Assembly (NCBI GenBank): GCA_947457605.1
Contig: CANGWP010000031.1
Coordinates: 1 to 18,353, forward strand
DNA from: Bdellovibrionales bacterium
GTDB lineage: Bacteria; Bdellovibrionota; UBA1018; CAIMNF01
DNA: 18,353 bases
Direction: 5' to 3'
Under the pieces are notes generated by a model that saw only the letters and a program-made list of their open reading frames with translations, did no database searches and was not told the origin of the DNA. A program made the translations under genes and the position numbers. Positions 6,845-13,775 of this stretch are shown one piece after another. Position 1 is the first letter of the stretch; each line of letters begins with the position of its first letter.

Positions 6845-7033
6845 TTCTTTCTCTTACCCCTTCTTTTATCGATCAATTTTTAACCCAAATTATTTCCAAG
6901 ATTCCTGCTTCAGACAGTCCTCGGACTCACGCATTCGCGTTCGTCCTGCGGAACTCGCATGAGTCTTGGAAATAATTTGGGTTAAAGATCGGTTCTGTAA
7001 ATGAGGGGGTAAGAGAAAGAATGGTCGAGCCGG
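6833..7033. repeat. 200-bp imperfect palindrome containing the tRNA-Pro 3' end
   Basis: The outer arms 6833-6860 and 7006-7033 are perfectly complementary over 28 nt and include the last 12 nt of the tRNA plus 16 nt of flank. The inner arms 6879-6901 and 6964-6986 are perfectly complementary over 23 nt. Between them the arms are diverged (T-rich on the left, with an insertion on the right). The 62-nt centre carries smaller stems such as GACTCA/TGAGTC. A transcript reading out of the tRNA could fold into one long hairpin, which might stop transcription or protect the 3' end. It is equally possible that this is the scar of an inverted duplication. Confidence 0.9.
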
Positions 7034-7168
7034 TGGTGGTGAGGACTCGCGTGAAACTTCCCGCGAGTTCGTTCAGGAGGACAGGATGTCCGAGTGTGCG
7101 GAGCGGAAGCAAGTTCGCGCAGCCCGAAGGGTTCCGACCAGTACGGGAGGAACAATCCCGCCGGTTCC
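7021..7168 (+). other. Structured, tRNA-fragment-bearing element, possible small RNA or repeat
   Basis: The ends 7027-7036 and 7158-7167 can pair over 10 bp (8 Watson-Crick, 2 G-U). Inside are the hairpin ACTCGCG/CGCGAGT (7045-7051 with 7061-7067) and GGACA/TGTCC (7079-7089). Two stretches copy the tRNA-Pro gene: CGCGAGTTCG at 7062-7071 (tRNA 6816-6825) and AATCCCGCCGG at 7154-7164 (tRNA 6826-6836). These are adjacent in the tRNA but 82 nt apart here. I know no named RNA family that fits. It may be a tRNA-linked repeat or a non-coding RNA; no promoter of its own is evident. Confidence 0.4.
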
Positions 7169-7218
7169 GCGTTTCTAAGAGGGATTTACACAAAGAAATT
7201 CCATTGTTTTCATTTAAT

Positions 7219-7242
7219 AAGCGCCTTCGGCCTTCATTTTTT
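7219..7242 (+). terminator. Weak intrinsic terminator candidate upstream of the CAP gene
   Basis: A short stem with a one-base bulge (AAGCGCC/GGCCTT, loop TTC) at 7219-7234 is followed by CA and six T (7237-7242). It would stop transcripts from the tRNA region just before the CAP-gene promoter. The stem is short. Confidence 0.3.
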
Positions 7243-7243
7243 G

Positions 7244-7272
7244 TTGACCAAAACAATCAGTTACTGTATCCT
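7244..7272 (+). promoter_or_regulatory. Sigma-70-type promoter of the CAP-domain gene
   Basis: TTGACC (7244-7249), a 17-bp spacer and TATCCT (7267-7272). Only 9 nt separate the -10 from the ATG at 7282, so transcription should start within a few bases of the start codon. There is no Shine-Dalgarno sequence. Confidence 0.68.
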
Positions 7273-7281
7273 TCCCCGACC

Positions 7282-7821
7282 ATGATGAAGCACCTGGTAG
7301 TAACTTTGGGTTTTTTCCTCACTCTGACTGCTCACGCAGCCTGCGAAATTCCGGCATTTGATCAAGTGGTTCTCAAACAGATCTTTATCCTTCGCGATGC
7401 CGCCAGGCTTGGCGCCCTTCAGAATGATTCAACACTCAATGCAGTTGCGAAGCGCGTGGCGGATGCCAATCTTGAGCGCGAGGACATCATTCAGCATCGG
7501 GATGCAGAAGGAAAGTTAGTGTCAGAGAGGGTGAGGGAAGAGGGCTATTCGGGCCATGCAGGTGAAATCGTATCGGTTGGTTTCATTCCGTGTGATGCCG
7601 AATCGGAAGCAAAATCGCAAAGTCACGAGCGAGCCCTTGAACTAGGACAGGAATTCAAAGAAGTGATCAGGAATTCTCCCTCACATTATCATGGAATCAT
7701 GGCGCAGACAGGTACCGATTGGGACCAATTTGGATACTCTCTTCAGACAAAACGGGTTTACATCGGAAAGGCCTGCTTGCAAAAGTATTCTCTGGGCCTC
7801 GTTCTCGGCAAACAGCCTTGA
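7282..7821 (+). CDS. Exported CAP/SCP-domain (YkwD-like) protein
   Basis: 179 residues. A signal peptide (MMKHLVVTLGFFLTLTAHA) precedes the domain. The body follows the CAP family order: NDSTLNAVAKRVADANL helix, IIQHRDAEGK (first His), GYSGHAGEIVSVGF (in place of the family GEN), a helix ending VIRNSPSHYHGIM (SPxH signature) and a closing strand block WDQFGYSLQTKRVYIG. CAP proteins are secreted and bind lipids, glycans or proteins; some are proteases or toxins. Three cysteines remain in the mature protein (CEI, IPCDA and KACLQK). The frame is open upstream to 7021, but the promoter at 7244-7272 and the signal peptide fix the start at 7282 (or 7285). Bacterial members have varied roles, so a specific function cannot be given. 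Confidence 0.85.
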   Translation: MMKHLVVTLGFFLTLTAHAACEIPAFDQVVLKQIFILRDAARLGALQNDSTLNAVAKRVADANLEREDIIQHRDAEGKLVSERVREEGYSGHAGEIVSVGFIPCDAESEAKSQSHERALELGQEFKEVIRNSPSHYHGIMAQTGTDWDQFGYSLQTKRVYIGKACLQKYSLGLVLGKQP

Positions 7822-7846
7822 GTGAATTCCTCTGATTCGGCTGAGA

Positions 7847-9808
7847 TCAGCCATTACTAAAATCAGGGCATTTCACGGGAGCCCGTTTGCCCCCTGATCT
7901 GTGTTTTGGAGCCTTTGGTGTTTTTCGCCTGCTGCCAAACCAGTTGAAGTCCCAATTCTTTTTTGCAGGTTCACTTGTATAGATGCTCGCCTCAATTGGC
8001 ACGCATTTTACAAAAACCCCACAGGTGGTCTTGAGAGCAGGAGGTGTTTCAAATTCACTCTCGAGGAATCCGACTCCGAATGTTTTTCGTTTTTTGCCTG
8101 GGTCATCCTGGGGCGGCAGCTTGCAAACATACGCCACTTCAATGCTTGCCTTTCGGTACAGGGAGTAGGGGTCTTTGGTGAGCTCGAGGTTTTTCAGTTG
8201 TTCGCTCAAAGTCGCTTTCTCTCCTCCAATCGAAACTTCAATTCTTTCCTTCAAATCCCGAATGCCTTCGGCCAGGGCCTGGTCTTTTGATTTCGGTTGG
8301 CACTGCCAAAGCTGCTGAGGGTTGCCTTTGAATTTTTTCATGCAATCGCCATAGGACATTTCCTTGGACTGAACACAGGAGTTTGCATTCGTTTGAAGCG
8401 CCTCGGAGAGCCAATCCTCCTTGCCGTAATTTGCCGGGGGCTGAGGGCCACAGGTCCCGGTGAGTTCAGTTCCATCCTTTTTGGAAATCACATTCTGAAA
8501 GCTTGCAAAGTCCTCCGGACCCGTGCCCCCGACCTCAGGAGTGATCCCGAGTATGGATTGGGCTGCCGACTCAAAACCGGTCTTCATGGCTTCGGCTCTT
8601 TTCAAGGCCAGATCAAGATTGCTTACGCCTTTTTTCCAATCCGCCGGACGAAGCGTGCTTGCACACGACTTTACGGTTGCGCGAATGCTCTCCACCCCGT
8701 GTTCGCAACGCGCTTGTTGCCCGTTGGATCCATCCTGATTCACCTTTTTGATGCAGTCTTCCAGTGTTTTTTTGGAATCTGGAGTGAGAGAGGTCTCATT
8801 GTCAGGAAAGCTCTGTGCGATGTCGCAAGTTGCAAGAATCTCCCGTGCGGAAAGGTCTTTTGGATCGGAGATTCGTGGTTTTGAGGGGGCGTCTGCCGGT
8901 GGTGTTGTTCCTTTCACTGAATCCACGAGTTCCGCATTGGTGGCAGGGCGGGCAAAACAGTATGCGGGCTCGTTTTGGGGTAGCCGGTTTTGAATGATTT
9001 TGGTGACCTCGTTAAGGGATTTGCCTTTGAAGTCTGGATGATCCAAATCATAAACATCGCCTTCGAGGTAGGGAGCGCTTTCTGATGTACTGCTTTTCGC
9101 AACGCTTTTTTGTACCTTGAAATTCACGCGAAGATTTTTGAGCTGTTTTTTGGAATAGTCATCCTTCCCCTTTAAATAGTGGAACTTTGCCTGTTCATAG
9201 GACGCGTCAACGCAGGATTCGATGACGGATGAGTTCTTTTCAAAATGTTTTTCCGCCCGGTCTTGAAACAATTTGGTTCGATCGGATGAATCTGATTTCC
9301 CTGATGCCTCGACCAGGATCGGTGCCAATTCCTGATCCCGCGCCCATGCCGATTGGGAAGCAGCCACCACCGATGCGAGGCCTGTTTCCAGATTCTTTTT
9401 CACACCCGCATTGAGCCCATTCTTTACGGTTTCCTTCTCTTTCAAAATCGCACGCATTGCGCTTTCAATCGCTGCTGGATCTTTTAAGGCGGTAGCGAAA
9501 TCACGGGCTTTTGCGTCCGGGTAGAATCTTCGATAGGCCTTAAATGCAGCGTCAAACTCCCTGTAAAAAGAAGCGTAGGCGGTGGCTTGTTCTCTTGAGA
9601 GCACTTCTATGAGTTCATCTTTTCCGTTCTTTATCTCTTTTGTCTCTTCCCCGTGGAGCTTTACATCGTCCTTAAGGGCGCCAACGGTTCCTGACATTTC
9701 CTTAAGCTGAGGAACGGCACAGGACTGACAAGTCGTTCCATCTCCCGCATGGGCAATTCCGAGCATTGCAAAAACGATCAAATTGAACCAACGAGGATCA
9801 AAGCGCAT
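7847..9808 (-). CDS. Large exported cysteine-rich protein, unknown family
   Basis: 653 residues. The signal peptide spans 1-21 (ending GIAHA). The mature part begins with TTCQSC and holds 16 cysteines in all, an even number, spread through the chain with clusters near the C-terminus (TTCGVFVKCVP). The first half is highly helical and charged (for example KLHGEETKEIKNGKDELIEVL), likely coiled coil. The last 40 residues are basic with Trp/Phe (WDFNWFGSRRKTPK). I do not recognise the family. Periplasmic or surface location with disulfides is the natural reading. GGAGG at 9817-9813 lies 4 nt before the ATG, a strong ribosome binding site that sets the start. It lies 42 nt downstream of the DUF3347 gene in the same direction and converges on the CAP gene, 25 bp apart. 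Confidence 0.82.
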   Translation of the reverse strand: MRFDPRWFNLIVFAMLGIAHAGDGTTCQSCAVPQLKEMSGTVGALKDDVKLHGEETKEIKNGKDELIEVLSREQATAYASFYREFDAAFKAYRRFYPDAKARDFATALKDPAAIESAMRAILKEKETVKNGLNAGVKKNLETGLASVVAASQSAWARDQELAPILVEASGKSDSSDRTKLFQDRAEKHFEKNSSVIESCVDASYEQAKFHYLKGKDDYSKKQLKNLRVNFKVQKSVAKSSTSESAPYLEGDVYDLDHPDFKGKSLNEVTKIIQNRLPQNEPAYCFARPATNAELVDSVKGTTPPADAPSKPRISDPKDLSAREILATCDIAQSFPDNETSLTPDSKKTLEDCIKKVNQDGSNGQQARCEHGVESIRATVKSCASTLRPADWKKGVSNLDLALKRAEAMKTGFESAAQSILGITPEVGGTGPEDFASFQNVISKKDGTELTGTCGPQPPANYGKEDWLSEALQTNANSCVQSKEMSYGDCMKKFKGNPQQLWQCQPKSKDQALAEGIRDLKERIEVSIGGEKATLSEQLKNLELTKDPYSLYRKASIEVAYVCKLPPQDDPGKKRKTFGVGFLESEFETPPALKTTCGVFVKCVPIEASIYTSEPAKKNWDFNWFGSRRKTPKAPKHRSGGKRAPVKCPDFSNG

Positions 9809-9850
9809 AAGGCCTCCACTCGTGGGTATCGGAAGAAGTGGGGGAAATCT

Positions 9851-10270
9851 TTACTTTTGCTCCTCTTCCACCCCGCATTCAAGCATCTCAGCCCCGTAGT
9901 ATGGGTTTCTAAGGTCCCCTTTGGCTTGAAGCCAATGGGCCTTCTTCATGGGGCAGTAGGCCAAGATCAGACCCTTCATTTTGTGCTTTTTCATCCACGG
10001 AAGCAGGATCTCGGAGACCTTCTGAAATCGATCTCGATACTCGGCAATAGACTTGGATCCCTCCATCATGCTTGCAGCCTTGGCCGCCTTCTCCTGACGC
10101 GACTTTTTGAGCGCACTTGTCAGGGCCTGGGTCTGGGCAGGCAATCCTTCGGTGGAATCCTTGGCAAGGATCGTCTGGATCTCAAGGTAAGGCGTGACAA
10201 ATGCGGGGCGGGTCTCGGCTCGGGCAAGAGTTGAAAATAGGGTAAGAATGGAAAGAATCAGAAGTTTCAT
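9851..10270 (-). CDS. Exported stand-alone DUF3347-domain protein
   Basis: 139 residues: a signal peptide (1-18, ending LARA), then one domain with the DUF3347 pattern, namely a helical part (YLEIQTILAKDSTEGL, then EYRDRFQKVSEILLPWMKKH) and the signature AYCPMKKAHWLQ followed by NPYYGAEMLECG. In the family this domain is often the C-terminal part of, or a neighbour to, CusB-like copper/silver efflux adaptors. The conserved Cys-Pro-Met and Met-x-x-Cys residues could bind Cu(I), which is inference. Here it has no efflux partner in the window. No Shine-Dalgarno sequence is present, but a promoter sits 9 nt before the ATG, so it can be expressed apart from the 320-residue gene upstream. Confidence 0.82.
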   Translation of the reverse strand: MKLLILSILTLFSTLARAETRPAFVTPYLEIQTILAKDSTEGLPAQTQALTSALKKSRQEKAAKAASMMEGSKSIAEYRDRFQKVSEILLPWMKKHKMKGLILAYCPMKKAHWLQAKGDLRNPYYGAEMLECGVEEEQK

Positions 10271-10279
10271 AGGCCAGGG

Positions 10280-10308
10280 AATCTACCGTGGTACGAGGCG
10301 GAGCGCAA
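10280..10308 (-). promoter_or_regulatory. Sigma-70-type promoter of the DUF3347 gene
   Basis: Minus strand: TTGCGC (10308-10303), a 17-bp spacer and TAGATT (10285-10280), 9 nt before the ATG at 10270. The -35 overlaps a 6-bp hairpin (10305-10321) that follows the stop codon of the upstream gene. Confidence 0.5.
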
Positions 10309-10321
10309 CCGGGGAGGTTGC

Positions 10322-11284
10322 TTACTTTCGATAGAATCGAATCGCGCCGTTTAGGTCCTGCTCGATGTCCTGGAATGACATTGCTTTTACTTCGCTCTCG
10401 GACCCAATGCACTCGAGCCGAATCTGGTGGGGACTGTGATTCCAATTCCCGAATACCAGCTCCACGGTTCCTGCATCGGGCTTTGGCTGGTAGCCAAGGA
10501 ATGCGAACTTGGAACCCTTCAGATAGCGAGCATTGAAAGAACGATCCTTTTGGGAAACCATCTGGCAGCGGCGTCCTACCATGAGGGAAGCGTTGGTTTC
10601 TTCCGCATAAGCCTTGAGATTCGCACCAAACAAAAGCTGGATTCCGGAAGTTCCGGGAAGTCCGGAGCCGAAGGCCGCGTTGTAGCGAAAGCCTTTGAGA
10701 TCCTTCAAGGTGAGAAGCTCGCGGGGAGAAAAGCGATTTCGTGCATGAAGCTCGCGTACGGCGCGGGGTACTCGGATCATGATCTTGTGGCCGGAATAAG
10801 CTTCGAAGTCTCCAACCGACCACGCCTGGATGTTCGGGTGAGAGCACCCAAGTTCCAGACGTTGAAGGGGGAGGGTTTTAGAAATCAGTTCCAGCTGAAG
10901 GGATTCATATTGAAACGCGATCAGCCCCATCTCAAACACCACACCAGGTTCGATCCGGGAGCCGGGAGCCTGACCCAGAGCTGCATTGTAATAAGTGCGA
11001 CCCGCAGATGCCGTGTGGGTGACATCCCGAACAAAACAGGATTTCCCGATCCTTGCTTCGCCGGATGCGTTCAAAAGAACCCGGGACTTGAAGCTAAGAC
11101 TCGGAGCTGTTTTGCCCTGGGAGGAGCTTAGGCCGCGCCCCATTTTAGCAGGGGATGAATTCTTGAAGATGTAGGAAAAGGGGATCTCTTTCTCGGCAAG
11201 GTGAGTCAGCGCAAAAGATGAGACACACGAAAGCAGGCTCGCACTCAGTGCAACGAAACCCGTGATGTATTTCTGCTTTCCCAT
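10322..11284 (-). CDS. Exported protein with an internal duplication, unknown function
   Basis: 320 residues. The N-terminus is an export signal; LLSC at 17-20 could be a lipobox, otherwise cleavage after SFA (about 25) is likely. Two repeats of about 90 residues are visible: residues 72-168 (NASGEARIGKSC ... RLELGC ... WSVGDFEAYSGHKI) and 231-316 (NASLMVGRRC ... RLEC ... MSFQDIEQDLNGAI). Each has one Cys near its start and one near its end (83/147 and 240/291), suggesting one disulfide per repeat. The spacing of beta-like strands suggests a beta-sandwich. I do not recognise the family. It is 155 bp downstream of rpoN and 51 bp upstream of the DUF3347 gene. No strong ribosome binding site precedes the ATG. 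Confidence 0.75.
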   Translation of the reverse strand: MGKQKYITGFVALSASLLSCVSSFALTHLAEKEIPFSYIFKNSSPAKMGRGLSSSQGKTAPSLSFKSRVLLNASGEARIGKSCFVRDVTHTASAGRTYYNAALGQAPGSRIEPGVVFEMGLIAFQYESLQLELISKTLPLQRLELGCSHPNIQAWSVGDFEAYSGHKIMIRVPRAVRELHARNRFSPRELLTLKDLKGFRYNAAFGSGLPGTSGIQLLFGANLKAYAEETNASLMVGRRCQMVSQKDRSFNARYLKGSKFAFLGYQPKPDAGTVELVFGNWNHSPHQIRLECIGSESEVKAMSFQDIEQDLNGAIRFYRK

Positions 11285-11439
11285 ACCATGGATAAAGCAG
11301 GCTCCGTGCCAGCGGTGTGGGGCTAAAATTCAGCCCATCTCAAATTGACTAAAACCTTGTCACTTTTTGGAAAAACTGTCTGATTTTTAGTCACTCTGAA
11401 ACCAAGCTCATTGTGAATTGACCGAGGGCACCAAGTGCC

Positions 11440-12936
11440 TTAAAAGGCGCGCTTTCGCTTGGAGGAGGGGAGAATGTTCAGCATTTCTCGGTATTTGGCT
11501 ACGGTTCTTCGCGCAATGTCGATGTTGTCCTTGGCCAAAAGATCCACGATTTGTTGATCCGAGAGCGGCTTTTTTGGATCCTCGCGCGCAACCAAGTGCT
11601 TGATCTTTTCCTTCACGGCAGAGCTTGCAAGTGCGTCACTGCCGTCGCTCGAATTGATGCTCGAGTTGAAAAAGTATTTCAATTCAAAGGTTCCCACCGG
11701 AGTGTGAACGTACTTGTTGGTAGTCACGCGCGAGATCGTCGATTCATGCATTCCAACATCGGCTGCGATGTCCTTTAGAACCATGGGTTTTAAGAACTGG
11801 CTTCCTTTTTCAAAGAAATCCCTCTGACGCGCGAGCACGGCCTCGGTCACTTTGTAGATGGTCTTTTGCCGATTCTGGATGGAACGGATGAGCCAAAGTG
11901 CTGCTCTTAGTTTTTCCTGAACGTATTCCTTGGTCTTGCCACCAGAAGCTTTGCCTTCGGCCGCTTCCTTTTGGACGATGCTCTTGTAGTAACTGGAAAC
12001 CCGAAGGCGGGGGATTCCATCGTCATTCATGTGGATTACGTACTGGGTCCCGACTTTTTGGATGTAGATGTCGGGCTGAATGTACTGGGTGTCCGGTTGA
12101 GTGAAGAGACTTCCGGGTCTTGGCTCGAACTCATGGATGATTTTCTGGGCTTCCACCACTTGTTCGATCGGCGCATTCAGGGCTTTCGCAATCGCGGGGA
12201 TATTGTGTTTCTCAAGCTCCGCCATGTGTTCGTCAATGATCTTTTCGACGATCGGCTGCCTGGGATTCAGAAGCCTTGCCTGCACATGGAGGCACTCTTT
12301 CAAATTCCTTGATCCGATTCCAAGAGGATCGAAGTTTTGAATCATCTTCAGGATCTCTTCCGCATCTTCCGGGTCAATTCCGGCTTGAGCGGCAAGTGCA
12401 GTCAGGTCGCCCTCAAAATAGCCATCGTCATTCAGGCTTGCAATGATCAGCTGGGCCAGGCGCTGCTCGTTCTCCATCAGGTTCAGCATGGAGAGTTGCC
12501 ACTGAAGGTGTTCTTCAAGAGAGGATGTTTTGGTCAGGGTGTTCTCGTAAGTGGGGGTCTCATCCGAGGTTTCCTTCATCGAAGGGGCACTGCCCGATCC
12601 CTCGTTGAAATCCTCAAGGTACGCATCCCAATTCACTTCGTCCTTGCCCTTGAGCATCTGTTCTTCCGGAACAGGTTCCTGGGCTTGGGAGGCTTCATCT
12701 GCTTGTTGCTGGATTTCAGGGTCGAAGGTCTCTCCATCGGCCGCGGTTTCGAGATTGTCCTGAGGCGCTTCGTTTTCACCCACCTCTTCGAGGACGGGGT
12801 TTTCGGTGAGCTCCTGATTGATGAGTTCCGCAAGCTCCATGTGGTTCAACTGCAGGAGTTTGATCGCCTGCTGGAGTTGCGGGGTCATTACGAGGTTCTG
12901 ACCGAGTTTCAGTCCTTGTTTGAGTTGAATGCCCAT
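11440..12936 (-). CDS. rpoN: RNA polymerase sigma-54 factor
   Basis: 498 residues, full length. Region I is the Gln/Leu-rich N-terminus (LKLGQNLVMTPQLQQAIKLLQL) that contacts activators. Region II is acidic (50-130). The core-binding domain spans about 140-330, with NDDGYFEGDL and FDPLGIGSRNLKECL. The DNA-binding domain contains the helix-turn-helix at 387-408 (MHESTISRVTTNKY), which reads the -12 element, and the RpoN box ARRTVAKYRE at 475-484, which reads the -24 element. Sigma-54 needs bacterial enhancer-binding proteins, none of which is in the window. It lies 71 bp downstream of lptB, the usual neighbour in proteobacteria. A promoter with its -10 only 6 nt before the ATG and no ribosome binding site suggest a leaderless message. 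Confidence 0.97.
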   Translation of the reverse strand: MGIQLKQGLKLGQNLVMTPQLQQAIKLLQLNHMELAELINQELTENPVLEEVGENEAPQDNLETAADGETFDPEIQQQADEASQAQEPVPEEQMLKGKDEVNWDAYLEDFNEGSGSAPSMKETSDETPTYENTLTKTSSLEEHLQWQLSMLNLMENEQRLAQLIIASLNDDGYFEGDLTALAAQAGIDPEDAEEILKMIQNFDPLGIGSRNLKECLHVQARLLNPRQPIVEKIIDEHMAELEKHNIPAIAKALNAPIEQVVEAQKIIHEFEPRPGSLFTQPDTQYIQPDIYIQKVGTQYVIHMNDDGIPRLRVSSYYKSIVQKEAAEGKASGGKTKEYVQEKLRAALWLIRSIQNRQKTIYKVTEAVLARQRDFFEKGSQFLKPMVLKDIAADVGMHESTISRVTTNKYVHTPVGTFELKYFFNSSINSSDGSDALASSAVKEKIKHLVAREDPKKPLSDQQIVDLLAKDNIDIARRTVAKYREMLNILPSSKRKRAF

Positions 12937-12942
12937 ATTCTT

Positions 12943-12972
12943 ATTCTACTGGTTTTGGCCTGATCTTTGCAA
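12943..12972 (-). promoter_or_regulatory. Sigma-70-type promoter of rpoN
   Basis: Minus strand: TTGCAA (12972-12967), an 18-bp spacer and TAGAAT (12948-12943, 5 of 6 consensus bases), then 6 nt to the ATG. Transcription would begin at or next to the start codon. An AT-only stem plus T-run just upstream (12971-13008) might end lptB transcripts. Confidence 0.5.
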
Positions 12973-13007
12973 AAAAAAGGAAAACTATTTAATTAAACTA
13001 AGTTAAT

Positions 13008-13775
13008 TTAAAAACGGAAATTTTCGCCCAGGTATTTCTCGCGGGCAGCTTTTGAGTTTGCGATCTGCTCGGGCGTCCCTTGCTCAAAGATGACTCCGTC
13101 CGAAAGAATGCAGCCCCAATCACAAATCGAAAGTGTTTCGCGGACGTTGTGATCGGTAATGAGGACTCCGATGTTTTTCGTCTTGAGAGTAAGAATCATT
13201 TTTTGAATGTCCGCAACCGCGAGGGGATCCACCCCGGCAAAAGGTTCATCGAGCAGAATGAACGCAGGGTCGAGCGCCAGAGCCCGCGCCACCTCCACCC
13301 GGCGACGTTCTCCTCCGGACAGGGTATAGGCCTCTTGTTTTGAAACTGCGTTCAGGCTGAACTCATCGAGTAGGTTTTGGAGGCGGATCTTTCGTTCTGC
13401 AGGAGGGAGGTTGCGCGTCTCGAGGGTCGCCATGATGTTCTCCTCGACCGTGAGCTTGCGAAAAACAGAGGGTTCCTGCGGCAGATAGGCGATTCCCACT
13501 TGCGCGCGCTGATGCATTTTCCAGCCTGTGATGTCGCGGTCATCGAGATGAACATCGCCATCATCCGGCGCAATCAGGCCGGTGATCATGTAAAAAGTGG
13601 TGGTCTTGCCCGCGCCGTTCAATCCGAGCAGTCCTACCACTTGGCCTGAACGGACCTCGATGGTCACGCCACGAACAATGGGGCGTCCTTGGTAGGTTTT
13701 CATCAGGCCCCGTGCGCGAAGTTTTCGAGTGGGACCCTTAGCGATTTGGAGGGGGATTTGTGTTGTAGATTGCAT
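13008..13775 (-). CDS. lptB: LPS export ABC transporter ATPase LptB
   Basis: 255 residues. ABC ATPase motifs in order: Walker A GLNGAGKTT (51-59), Q-loop Gln100, signature LSGGE (152-156), Walker B FILLDE (172-177) and H-loop His209. FAGVDPLAVADI after Walker B is characteristic of LptB. The protein hydrolyses ATP on the cytoplasmic face to drive LptFG extraction of LPS; LptF/G are not in the window. The frame is open further upstream, but the first plausible start is ATG 13775, preceded by GGAGGT (12 nt). This leaves a 20-residue N-terminal extension before the usual LptB start and a 38-nt overlap with the LptC/LptA-like gene, so coupling is likely. Confidence 0.96.
   Translation of the reverse strand: MQSTTQIPLQIAKGPTRKLRARGLMKTYQGRPIVRGVTIEVRSGQVVGLLGLNGAGKTTTFYMITGLIAPDDGDVHLDDRDITGWKMHQRAQVGIAYLPQEPSVFRKLTVEENIMATLETRNLPPAERKIRLQNLLDEFSLNAVSKQEAYTLSGGERRRVEVARALALDPAFILLDEPFAGVDPLAVADIQKMILTLKTKNIGVLITDHNVRETLSICDWGCILSDGVIFEQGTPEQIANSKAAREKYLGENFRF

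Noticed and set aside
7021..7168. Possible tmRNA because of tRNA-like ends that pair
   Set aside because: Only about 143 nt, no encoded CCA, no tag reading frame and no alanine-tRNA acceptor identity; kept only as a tRNA-linked element.
7839..7852. Hairpin GGCTG/CAGCC between the convergent CAP and 653-residue genes
   Set aside because: Only 5 bp (6 with a 2-nt loop), no T-run on either side and it overlaps the end of the minus-strand gene.
10305..10321. Hairpin (GCAACC/GGTTGC) after the 320-residue gene as terminator
   Set aside because: No T-run follows, and it overlaps the likely -35 of the DUF3347 gene.
11425..11441. Hairpin (GGCAC/GTGCC) right after the rpoN stop as terminator
   Set aside because: No T-run follows it on the minus strand; a short GC hairpin alone is not enough.
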